DNA of 64,000 bases from Algibacter pectinivorans (lineage in GTDB: Bacteria; Bacteroidota; Bacteroidia; Flavobacteriales; Flavobacteriaceae), in assembly GCF_900112595.1 (NCBI RefSeq), contig NZ_FOMI01000003.1, forward strand, positions 434,001 through 498,000, given 5' to 3'. Positions within the stretch are counted from its first letter, which is position 1; each line of letters starts with the position of its first letter. The notes under the pieces were generated by a model. It was not told the DNA's origin, made no database searches, and saw only the letters and a list, made by a program, of their open reading frames with translations. Both the position numbers and the translations under genes were made by a program. Below, in pieces: positions 1 through 7,974 of this stretch.

Positions 1-623
1 ATATAGTATTTTAAATATTTAGAATGTATATGGAAAGTAGAGTAGTAGCGTACGTTATAAATATAGTCTGTTTTCCAAAATCGGTTTTTACGAATATCTT
101 TTGGTGTTAATAAATTTTTACCGCTAAACCAAGCCGTTTTTTTACCTAAACGGTAACCAAAATTATGCCTAAAATAATCTAAAATAGCATGACGCTCTCT
201 TGAGTCGTCTAAAAGATATACTACTTCTAAAGATTTTCCTGTTGTGCCTCCTGTTTTTGCAACACTGCCTTCACTTTTTTTTATGGTATAAATATCACTA
301 ATATTTTGCCGTATTAGCTCTTTATTAACGATAGGAAGCAAACGTATATTTTCAATATTTTCTGGAGAGTCTAGTTTAGACAACGTATTGCTATAGTATT
401 TAGAATTTGTAATGGCGTATTTTATAAATGCTGTATACTTTTTGGATTGAATAGCTTTTAACTCTTGTAACGACAAGTTTTTATTGGCTTTATAGTGTTT
501 TAAAAACTCGTGGTATTTGCCAGAATTGCGCCCTCTATACGCTAAAATATTATAAATACTAACTAAAGAATTTTGAAGAAAATGAGGGGCGTACTTATAT
601 AATTTATCTTGTAATTGTGCCAT
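1..623 (-). CDS. CapK/PaaK-like adenylate-forming protein (3' part missing)
   Basis: The frame stays open from an ATG at 623 to the window edge, giving 207 residues of an N-terminal part. It resembles the phenylacetate-CoA ligase/CapK family found in capsule loci and is a paralog of the protein at 1787-3187. Residues about 121-131 (VAKTGGTTGKS) are the glycine/threonine-rich nucleotide-binding loop of adenylate-forming enzymes, and a later stretch, FWKTDYIYN, lines up with FWMYNYFDN in the paralog. The start overlaps the end of the upstream glycosyltransferase by 20 bases, so the two are probably translationally coupled. The substrate is unknown; in capsule loci such proteins are thought to activate or handle a carboxylic acid. 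The C-terminal part lies outside the window. Confidence 0.85.
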   Translation of the reverse strand, partial: MAQLQDKLYKYAPHFLQNSLVSIYNILAYRGRNSGKYHEFLKHYKANKNLSLQELKAIQSKKYTAFIKYAITNSKYYSNTLSKLDSPENIENIRLLPIVNKELIRQNISDIYTIKKSEGSVAKTGGTTGKSLEVVYLLDDSRERHAILDYFRHNFGYRLGKKTAWFSGKNLLTPKDIRKNRFWKTDYIYNVRYYSTFHIHSKYLKYY

Positions 624-1764
624 GTGTAGTGTTATTTTGCTCTAAATAAAACAGCTCTATTTGCTTAGTATTAGAAATAATATCGTAGTTACCATTAATA
701 ATAAAACTAGATTGGTCTATTTTTTTAGAAGCATCTAAATCTAAAATGTGTTGTGCCCATACTTCGGCCGGTTCCTCAATAGAAAGGAATTTAATATTGT
801 TAGTTAAGCTTACTTCGTTTGTAATAGAGTTGGAGGCTATAATTTTTAAACTTGCAGCTTGGGCTTCTATTAGAGTAACCGGAAGCCCTTCGTAAAATGA
901 GGGAAATACAAAAACATCCATCATTTGGCAAAGTTCTGGAATATCGGTTCTTACCCCTAAAAATTGTATTTTATGATCAATTTTTAATTGCTTAGCTTCA
1001 GTTTGTAATCCTGCTCGTAAGGGGCCATCACCAATTAATACTAGGGTAGCATGAGGTTGTTTATTTAATAATGCTGCAAATATTTTAATTAAAAAAGCAT
1101 GATTTTTTTGACTAACAAACCGGCCAATGTGCCCAATAACTAACTCATTTTCTAGTCCATACTCTTTTTTATATCTCGCCGAAATGGTAGGGTTATATTT
1201 AAACTTTTCGGTATCAATAGCGTTATTTATGGTTTTAAAAGGCGTTTTACCAAACAACCAATTTCCCGCTTTATCTCCACAAGAAAAATAGTGGGTTGCA
1301 TGTTGTTTTATGCGTTTTTTTAGTTGGAGTTTTACCAGTTTTTTTAAACTTTCTTTTAAACTTTCTTTACCAGAAATTATAGAGGGTAAACTTACTTTAT
1401 TTATAGCAATGTGCGCATGTGCAATACGGCATGGAATATTAAACTCTGCGGCTATTTTATGCGGAAAGTAACTAAATGTATTTAGATGGGAGTGTACAAT
1501 TTTATAATTGTTGTGGCTATTAAAAAACGCACGTAAAGCCTTATAATAAGCCTTGGGCTTAAATGGATTTATTTGTGGTAACTTGTAAATAATGCCTCCC
1601 ATGGTCTCAATTTCGTCATCGTAGGCTCCTTTTTCAGGTCTATGTACTAAAAAATCAAACTGGACTTTTGTTTTGTCTAGCTTTCTGTAATAATTCATAA
1701 TCATAGTTTCTGCGCCGCCGCGATCCATTATGGTAAATATTTGTAAAACTCGTATTGGGGTCAT
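604..1764 (-). CDS. GT4-family glycosyltransferase
   Basis: This 386-residue protein has the two-domain GT-B layout of family 4 glycosyltransferases. The N-terminal donor/acceptor loop carries GGAET (residues 16-20), as in EpsF-like exopolysaccharide enzymes. The C-terminal domain has GHIGRFVSQKN (about 211-221), LIGDGPL (about 243-249) and the E-x7-E nucleotide-sugar motif at E292 and E300 (EGLPVTLIE). There is no signal peptide, so it is expected to work on the cytoplasmic face of the inner membrane, adding one sugar to the lipid-linked repeat unit. It lies between two CapK-like genes on the same strand. The sugar specificity cannot be told from the sequence. Confidence 0.93.
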   Translation of the reverse strand: MTPIRVLQIFTIMDRGGAETMIMNYYRKLDKTKVQFDFLVHRPEKGAYDDEIETMGGIIYKLPQINPFKPKAYYKALRAFFNSHNNYKIVHSHLNTFSYFPHKIAAEFNIPCRIAHAHIAINKVSLPSIISGKESLKESLKKLVKLQLKKRIKQHATHYFSCGDKAGNWLFGKTPFKTINNAIDTEKFKYNPTISARYKKEYGLENELVIGHIGRFVSQKNHAFLIKIFAALLNKQPHATLVLIGDGPLRAGLQTEAKQLKIDHKIQFLGVRTDIPELCQMMDVFVFPSFYEGLPVTLIEAQAASLKIIASNSITNEVSLTNNIKFLSIEEPAEVWAQHILDLDASKKIDQSSFIINGNYDIISNTKQIELFYLEQNNTTHGTITR

Positions 1765-1786
1765 ATTAGAAATGTGTTATCTATTT

Positions 1787-3187
1787 TTATAAATTGAGTT
1801 TAAATTTGCGCTTTACCGCAACAAATTTACCATTAGCCCCTAAAGGGATAGCATCTACTTTATTTAATTTATACTCAATTTGATCTCCTAATCTAGCCTT
1901 TAAATTGTTTAAAAATTGGGTTTCCATTTTTTTAGTAAATAAGGCGTCTGTTTCTAGGTTTATTATAACTAAACTTGGTGATTCTTGTATAATTTGGCCT
2001 TTATTAATACCTACAAGTCCTTTGTAAGCTGTATCCATTCGGCCAACAAACCCTTTAGCCTCAGTCCATAAAATATCGTCTTCGCGTCCAATTAATTTTT
2101 CGATTAGTGGCATTTGGCAACCACACGAACATAAAGCATTATCGCTTTTTAATAGAACCGTATCTTCTATACTATATCTTACTAAAGGCGTGCGATAATT
2201 TATAAAACTAGTTACTACAAGTTTGGCTATTTCACCGGGTTTGGCAGGTTCACCTTTAATATTAATAAACTCGAATATACCAGAATCTAAATTTAAATGT
2301 AATTCACCTGCCGTACATTCGGTAATAAAGGGGCTTCCCTCGCTAGAAGCATATTGATTATAGACTTTACATTGGAAAGCTTTTTCGATTTCTTCCCTTT
2401 GGTAATCGTATAAGGTTTCGGCAGTTACCGCTATGGCTTTGGGTATAAAGGTTAGTTTTAAATTGTGTTTGTTAATGTATTTACTAACAATATAAAGAGC
2501 AGAAGGATATCCATCTAGTAATTCGGGCTTAAATGCATTGAGTTTATTAATATAATGACCTAAATTACTTTCTGTTAAATGATAGGTGGACATTAACAAT
2601 TGATTATCAAAATAATTATACATCCAAAAAGGTGGTTTACTGGACTTAGCATCTACTATTAATCGTCCTGAAAATCTAACTTGTTTGGTGTTTGGTTTAA
2701 TGCCAATGGTATGGTGAAAGCGCTTCCAAAATGCAAATGAAGCATTTATGGATTCGATATCGATATAATCTAATGTTGGTGAGCCCGATGTACCACTAGT
2801 ATGGCCAACCATGGCTGTTTCTCGTTTATTGTTTAATAAGCTTTCAACATTATTTTTTCTATCGTTTTTTTCTAAAATTGGTATTTTAGTAAGCACTTCA
2901 AATGGATTATTTAATATTTCAGTTTTAGTAATACCCAAGACGTTCATTTTGGCAGAATACCAATCTGAATGATCTAAAATCTCAGAAAGTAAAACAATTA
3001 ATTTTTCTTTCTGAAACTGTTTAATAATTTTGAGATCAGCGTTCCAAAGTGTTTTGTATTCCTCCAAAAACAAATCAAATTGTTTATTATAGCGTTGTTT
3101 TCTATTTAAATACCCTTTAATATTTAGCAATACAAATTTAATAGGGTGGGGCATTATATTGTATATCGTCTCTTTTAAACCTGCCAT
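1787..3187 (-). CDS. CapK/PaaK-like adenylate-forming protein
   Basis: The 466-residue protein belongs to the phenylacetate-CoA ligase/CapK family of adenylate-forming enzymes. Residues 130-137 (TSGTSGSP) are the ATP-binding loop. A C-terminal cluster CSCGCQMP followed by GREDD matches the Cys-rich region and hinge typical of PaaK-like proteins. No transmembrane segment is evident. It sits between two glycosyltransferase genes and is a paralog of the truncated gene at 1-623. Family members are frequent in polysaccharide loci but their acid substrate is mostly unknown, so a CoA-ligase reaction is only inferred. It may supply or transfer an organic-acid substituent. Confidence 0.9.
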   Translation of the reverse strand: MAGLKETIYNIMPHPIKFVLLNIKGYLNRKQRYNKQFDLFLEEYKTLWNADLKIIKQFQKEKLIVLLSEILDHSDWYSAKMNVLGITKTEILNNPFEVLTKIPILEKNDRKNNVESLLNNKRETAMVGHTSGTSGSPTLDYIDIESINASFAFWKRFHHTIGIKPNTKQVRFSGRLIVDAKSSKPPFWMYNYFDNQLLMSTYHLTESNLGHYINKLNAFKPELLDGYPSALYIVSKYINKHNLKLTFIPKAIAVTAETLYDYQREEIEKAFQCKVYNQYASSEGSPFITECTAGELHLNLDSGIFEFINIKGEPAKPGEIAKLVVTSFINYRTPLVRYSIEDTVLLKSDNALCSCGCQMPLIEKLIGREDDILWTEAKGFVGRMDTAYKGLVGINKGQIIQESPSLVIINLETDALFTKKMETQFLNNLKARLGDQIEYKLNKVDAIPLGANGKFVAVKRKFKLNL

Positions 3188-3296
3188 AATCTATTCTATT
3201 ACTCTATAATTTTCATGAATTTTCGGGTTTCTTAACAATGTGCATAAAAAGGCTAGTTCCAAAAACTTAATCCTTATTTAGGATAGGTAAAACCTT

Positions 3297-4190
3297 TTAA
3301 AAATCACCTTTAGTTTTTACTCTAATATATATGTTTAAGAGTACACCAAACGGAATAGCAAAGATTGTTGTAAGTTTTTTTGGCGATTCTTGAATAAATT
3401 TCCAGTTTTTATTGAATAAAGAACTAGAAACATAATGGATGGCATTTTTAAATTTATCTTTAAAATTCTCTGCCAATTTCATTCTACTCTTTCTTGAAAA
3501 GGCAAATCCTTGTGGGTGCCTTCTGTATTGTTTAAGCATGTTCATGCTGGACCCGTCTTGCATGTATTCAACAATACAAAAAACTTCATTTACAGGAAAT
3601 AATTTATAATCTTGATCAATCAATTGGTATAAATAGCCTAGAGGTACAAAACGTTCACCCTCAAAAATAGGGTAGGGTGGGTATTTTTTTACTACATCGG
3701 TGCGCAATACTAACTTTTTATCCCCTAAAACTTTGTGCGTATTATATAATTGATATAGCGTTGTTTCTTTTAAATGTTCCGGAATTTTTGTTCCAATAAT
3801 AGTACCACTTTCATCTGCATCTAAGCCTACTAGACCTGCAAAATTGGGTTTGTCTTTGATTTTTTTCCAATTTTCAAGTATGTTTTCAATAGCTTCATCT
3901 GCCATATAATCGTCACTATCAATACAAACGTTTAAAGGTGTTTCTATAAGACGATAAGCAGCATTGTGGCCACCATGCATACCTTGGTTTTCTTGATAAT
4001 GATACTGAATTGATATTTTTGCTTCTTTAATCCATGATTCTACAACATCTTTCGTATTGTCTGAAGAACCATCGTCTATAATTAGCCATAAAAAATCTTG
4101 GTTGGATTGATTTACCAAACTATCATAGCACTTATTTAAGCAATAAGCTCTATTATAAGTAGGCGTAAATACAGTAATTGTTTTAGTCAT
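3297..4190 (-). CDS. GT2-family glycosyltransferase
   Basis: This 297-residue protein starts with the GT-A fold signature TVFTPTYNRA and LIIDDGSSDNT (acidic pair D39-D40). The metal-binding DxD-type motif is DSDD at 91-94. The protein is entirely soluble by eye. It should transfer a sugar from a nucleotide donor to the growing lipid-linked repeat unit on the cytoplasmic side. It lies in the minus-strand polysaccharide run between an EpsG-like polymerase gene and a CapK-like gene, with 109 bases to the latter, so an internal promoter is possible. Sugar specificity is not predictable. Confidence 0.93.
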   Translation of the reverse strand: MTKTITVFTPTYNRAYCLNKCYDSLVNQSNQDFLWLIIDDGSSDNTKDVVESWIKEAKISIQYHYQENQGMHGGHNAAYRLIETPLNVCIDSDDYMADEAIENILENWKKIKDKPNFAGLVGLDADESGTIIGTKIPEHLKETTLYQLYNTHKVLGDKKLVLRTDVVKKYPPYPIFEGERFVPLGYLYQLIDQDYKLFPVNEVFCIVEYMQDGSSMNMLKQYRRHPQGFAFSRKSRMKLAENFKDKFKNAIHYVSSSLFNKNWKFIQESPKKLTTIFAIPFGVLLNIYIRVKTKGDF

Positions 4191-4233
4191 CTAAAAAAGT
4201 TTATTAAATTTTAACTTGTTAATAAAATGTTAT

Positions 4234-5334
4234 TTATGCATAAAAAACATAGGCCATTAAATATGTAAACATAAAATAGACAAATAATACTTTACCAATC
4301 ATGAAATGATGATTTTTAAAAAGACGTTGTTTTAGTAAAGGATAAATTATAACTATAGCCATCATAAACCAAGATAAATAGGCAAATCTATTGGAGTAGT
4401 TAGCATTAATAACTAAGATCCAAAACCCATTACAAATGAGATACGTATTTAACAATTGATAATAAAATTTATCATGAAATTTCTTTTTAATAATAAAATA
4501 CCAACCGGCAAAAACGGCAAAAGCACTGTGGAAAAGAAAATCCCATCTAAACCCCGTGTTAGAAAAAGTGCCTTCTGCAGATTGCCCCGATAAATAACCA
4601 GCAAGCCTATCATCATCACCAAAACCTATACTGCTAAATATACTTATAAAAACACTACCTAGTACCAAGGATAAGGGAATACAAGCTAACCAGCCTTTTA
4701 AGAAGGCTTTAGGATCGTTATAAACCAATGTAATGAGATAAGCAAATATTGGTAAAAACATGGTTTTATGAAAAGATACTGCTATAAAAAAACATAGCGC
4801 CATAATAAATTTATTGTTTTTATAACTTAGTCCTAATAAGAATAACGAGCCGGCTGCTCCATTTCTAATACCATTAGTGCCATAAGCCCAAAAAGAAAAA
4901 GAAACCAAAAACATAAAGAAAGCATAATACCAATACTCTTTAAAAAGGACTATGGAAATTCTTGCCAATGGAAGTATATATACCATAGCGCAAATTGTAA
5001 AAAACGTATGGACTGAAACAAAGTAGGAGGACGTTTTCATAAATATATGAAATAAAAGATCCTTAGTGCCTTTCAGAGGTGCTCCCAATTGGTAATCGGC
5101 ATAGTATATAGAATAGGTTCTCATATCTCCAAAATACCTTCCGCTTATAGGTCTTTGTCCAATGTATAAAATAGCAAAGACTAATATAAGTAATCCGGCT
5201 ACCCTTATAAAATTTATGTTTTTAGGATCATCTAGTTTTAATATTCTAGTATGTAATAATGTAAACATTATTAAAAAAAAGAAGACGTTTATATAAACTT
5301 GAAAATATAAATGTAAAGGTACTAGAGTATTCAT
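4234..5334 (-). CDS. EpsG-like polysaccharide polymerase (Wzy role)
   Basis: The 366-residue protein has many hydrophobic helices (about ten). It carries features of the EpsG family: an early RYFGDMRTYSIYY segment, a central WAYGTNGIRNGAA motif and an SFHKTM stretch after it. EpsG proteins are thought to polymerise repeat units on the periplasmic side of the inner membrane. It is the only Wzy candidate in the window, and the Wzx flippase is at 19064-20587. It is flanked by an SGNH-like gene and a GT2 gene on the same strand. The polymerase role comes from family knowledge; the bond formed is unknown. Confidence 0.85.
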   Translation of the reverse strand: MNTLVPLHLYFQVYINVFFFLIMFTLLHTRILKLDDPKNINFIRVAGLLILVFAILYIGQRPISGRYFGDMRTYSIYYADYQLGAPLKGTKDLLFHIFMKTSSYFVSVHTFFTICAMVYILPLARISIVLFKEYWYYAFFMFLVSFSFWAYGTNGIRNGAAGSLFLLGLSYKNNKFIMALCFFIAVSFHKTMFLPIFAYLITLVYNDPKAFLKGWLACIPLSLVLGSVFISIFSSIGFGDDDRLAGYLSGQSAEGTFSNTGFRWDFLFHSAFAVFAGWYFIIKKKFHDKFYYQLLNTYLICNGFWILVINANYSNRFAYLSWFMMAIVIIYPLLKQRLFKNHHFMIGKVLFVYFMFTYLMAYVFYA

Positions 5335-5371
5335 ATTTTATTTATCTTCTTGTTACAGGAATGAAATTAAT

Positions 5372-6283
5372 TTACTTAACCAAAATAGAGTCGCACAGGC
5401 TTTCAGTAAATGTATTGCTAAGCAACTTCGTAATGTGCATACCATCAAGTGTTTTATATTTTTTACTGGTATTTTTATAATTATAATATTTAATTTTATT
5501 TTTTTTAGTTATGGAATCAATTAGATTATCAAAACCAGGCACCATCTTATCTTCAAGTTCTAGAAAAATTGAGTCTACCGGTAATCGAGCTAAATGTACT
5601 TCTCCATAAACTTTTAATGTTTTTATTAAAGTGTCTAAACTTGCTAAACGATAATTAGAGAACGCATATTTTTTATCAAAATTATTATAGCTATTTAGCC
5701 ACCATTCTCTTCTGTTTTCGTACTCATTTTTATTTTTTGGTAAGTTGTTGTCCTGTAACCAACCATCATTATGTAAAATAAGTTTTCGCTTAAAAATGGC
5801 TTTAAAATGGAAATTACTATAATTTTTTATTAAGTATTCAAAATTTGGATTTACATCTACAGAATTCATATTGTGAGGAGACATGTCGTCTTCAATGAAT
5901 TCATTTTTATAATTATCATGAGAATTTTCAGAAAGTAACATTAATGGAGAAATAGAAAGTATAAATAACCCATTTTTAGTTTCTGGATCAAGCTTTTTTA
6001 ATATACTTTTTCGATACAATGGACCAATAGGAGCTTGAGCAATCGTAAATGCATAATTTGTTATAGGAAGCTCGTATCCTTCATTTTTTAATTTATTATT
6101 TATGGTGCTAGGTACAACTCCCATTAAAGCTCTTGAGTCACCTATTATCATGGACTTAGCCTTAGGCGTTGTAAACTTTAAATAAAAACTATCTACTACC
6201 CCTCCAAAAGCCATTAAAAATAACGACATAAGTACAGCCGATATTAGAAAAAATAATGATGTTTTTTTTATAAATTTTTTCAT
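5372..6283 (-). CDS. SGNH-hydrolase-like membrane-anchored protein (AlgJ/DltD-like role)
   Basis: The chosen start is the ATG at 6283, one base after the stop of the upstream MBOAT gene; a longer frame from 6325 would run through that gene's end. The 303-residue product has a single N-terminal membrane helix (about 8-30) and then a periplasmic domain. The candidate nucleophile is in GDSRA (S50) and the matching Asp/His pair is in LDGMH (D280, H283), the layout of SGNH-type enzymes that partner MBOAT O-acyltransferases. It probably transfers the acyl group to the polysaccharide in the periplasm. It shares little else with the two SGNH-like proteins of the plus-strand module. The specificity is unknown. 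Confidence 0.72.
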   Translation of the reverse strand: MKKFIKKTSLFFLISAVLMSLFLMAFGGVVDSFYLKFTTPKAKSMIIGDSRALMGVVPSTINNKLKNEGYELPITNYAFTIAQAPIGPLYRKSILKKLDPETKNGLFILSISPLMLLSENSHDNYKNEFIEDDMSPHNMNSVDVNPNFEYLIKNYSNFHFKAIFKRKLILHNDGWLQDNNLPKNKNEYENRREWWLNSYNNFDKKYAFSNYRLASLDTLIKTLKVYGEVHLARLPVDSIFLELEDKMVPGFDNLIDSITKKNKIKYYNYKNTSKKYKTLDGMHITKLLSNTFTESLCDSILVK

Positions 6284-6284
6284 T

Positions 6285-7736
6285 TTAAAATTGAAAATAA
6301 ATAAATGATTGTGCTTTTGCTCCAAAAATAATTATAACACTTATTAATATGAAATAAATTACCCATCGTAAAACTGTAGAATTTACTTTTTGCAAATCCA
6401 ACCCGTATGCTTTTTCTCTTTGTAACCATTCAATAAGAATAAGGCAAGGTATGAAAAGGACTATTCTAATATCAGGTATTTTAATATCAAATATGTTATT
6501 CGTTATTAGTCCATTAATTATGGCCTTATTAAGGTTTATAGCTTCTGTTAGATTAATGGCTCTAAAAAAAATATATGTAAAACATACCATTGCGAAAGTT
6601 AAAACCATTTTAGGAAAATCTCGTAATGTACTTTTGTTTTTCGAATTAATCTTATTAGATGAAATAGAACTAAATCGTTTTTTAGAAAAAATTACGGGAA
6701 TATAAAATAAGCCATGTAAGCCACCCCAAACAATGTAATTCCAACCTGCACCGTGCCATAAGCCCGAAATTAAAAAGGTTAAGAATAGTGCCAAAAATAT
6801 ACCATATTTCTTGTAATCTCTATATTCTATTGCAAGTGGTGTAAACACATAATCATTTAACCAACTGGATAATGATATATGCCAACGCTTCCAAAAATCG
6901 GAAATATTAGTAGAGAAATAAGGGTAGTTAAAGTTTCTTTTAAAATTAAAACCAAATAATTTAGCAACTCCAATAGCAATATCTGTATAGCCGCTAAAGT
7001 CTGCATAAATTTGAAATGCAAATACAACAACACCTAAAATTAGCGTACCAGAAGAATAGTCTGAATAATTTTGAAATATGTCATTAACATAAGGTGCGCA
7101 ATTATCTGCAATTACAATTTTTTTAAACAAACCCCAAAGCATCTGGCGAGCACCATCCACTGCGGTATTATAATCAAATTTTCTTTTTTTAAAAAACTGT
7201 GGTAATAAATTGGAGGCCCGTTCGATAGGACCTGCTACCAATTGCGGAAAAAAAGCAACAAAAGTTGCGAAGGCAATGAAGTCTTTAGTAGGCTCTAGTT
7301 TTCTTTTACTAATATCTAAGGAATATGACATTGTTTGAAACGTATAGAACGATATACCTACCGGAAGAATTATATTTAAGGAGTAGTAATCCATTTGATA
7401 GCCAATACTATTGAAAGCATCAACCCATGAGTCAATAAAAAAGTTAAAGTATTTAAAGAATCCCAACAAGCCTAGGTTAAACAAAACAGATATCCTTAAC
7501 CACCTTTTTCGTATTTTGGCGTCTTCATTTTTAAAAATTTGAAGACCCACAAAATAATCTACTACGGTACTTAGCATAATAAGCGATAGGAATCTCCAAT
7601 CCCACCAGCCATAAAACACATAACTTGCGATTAATAATAGAACGTTTTGAGATTTTAAATGCTTTTTTAAAATAAACCAATAAGCGCAAAAAACAATAGG
7701 TAAAAAAACAAAAAAATCAAAAGAATTAAAAATCAT
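6285..7736 (-). CDS. MBOAT O-acyltransferase (carrier-linked variant)
   Basis: This 483-residue multi-spanning protein belongs to the AlgI/DltB group of MBOAT acyltransferases. It has FYGWWDWRFL (41-50), FFPQLVAGPIER (162-173), FWKRWHISLS with H286 and SGLWHGA with the catalytic H328. It should pass an acyl group across the inner membrane for attachment to a glycan. Where the plus-strand paralog has the AlgI-like IPLGGSRGG, this protein reads TPLAIEYRD, with no glycine-rich motif. Dlt-type MBOATs, which take their acyl group from a carrier protein, also lack it. A dedicated acyl carrier protein gene ends 4 bases upstream of its start codon, which fits that reading. Confidence 0.92.
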   Translation of the reverse strand: MIFNSFDFFVFLPIVFCAYWFILKKHLKSQNVLLLIASYVFYGWWDWRFLSLIMLSTVVDYFVGLQIFKNEDAKIRKRWLRISVLFNLGLLGFFKYFNFFIDSWVDAFNSIGYQMDYYSLNIILPVGISFYTFQTMSYSLDISKRKLEPTKDFIAFATFVAFFPQLVAGPIERASNLLPQFFKKRKFDYNTAVDGARQMLWGLFKKIVIADNCAPYVNDIFQNYSDYSSGTLILGVVVFAFQIYADFSGYTDIAIGVAKLFGFNFKRNFNYPYFSTNISDFWKRWHISLSSWLNDYVFTPLAIEYRDYKKYGIFLALFLTFLISGLWHGAGWNYIVWGGLHGLFYIPVIFSKKRFSSISSNKINSKNKSTLRDFPKMVLTFAMVCFTYIFFRAINLTEAINLNKAIINGLITNNIFDIKIPDIRIVLFIPCLILIEWLQREKAYGLDLQKVNSTVLRWVIYFILISVIIIFGAKAQSFIYFQF

Positions 7737-7740
7737 AATT

Positions 7741-7974
7741 TTATCTTTTCTCTTGAATAGAATTTACAATTTCACCAACGTTTTTCCATTCTAAAATTTG
7801 AGAGCTCGTGAACTTTATATTAAAGTGTTTTTCAATTTCAACTACTAAATAAATGTGATTTATAGAATCCCATTCATCAATATCACTAGCTACAGTTTCA
7901 GGAGTAAGAGTTATGTCTTCATTTTCAAAAACTTCACGGAAAAGTAGGTTTAATTCGTCTAGATATTCTTGCAT
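7741..7974 (-). CDS. acyl carrier protein
   Basis: The 77-residue acidic protein has the acyl carrier protein four-helix pattern. The phosphopantetheine attachment serine is S37 in DEWDSINH, followed by the expected VEIEKHFNIKF helix. The start overlaps the end of the fkbH-like gene by 16 bases, and the MBOAT gene begins 4 bases after the stop, so all three are surely co-transcribed. It is distinct from a fatty-acid AcpP by context and should carry the acyl group loaded by the FkbH-like enzyme and used by the MBOAT protein, in the manner of DltC. The identity of the acyl group is inferred only. Confidence 0.9.
   Translation of the reverse strand: MQEYLDELNLLFREVFENEDITLTPETVASDIDEWDSINHIYLVVEIEKHFNIKFTSSQILEWKNVGEIVNSIQEKR

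Noticed and set aside
1321-1380. Tandem repeat in the GT4 gene (two copies coding for KESL)
   Set aside because: It is a short in-frame repeat within a helical linker of a glycosyltransferase and has no sign of being a phase-variation tract.
6451-6705. Plus-strand open frame of 84 codons inside the MBOAT gene
   Set aside because: It is the opposite-strand shadow of a well-supported membrane protein gene and has no family features of its own.
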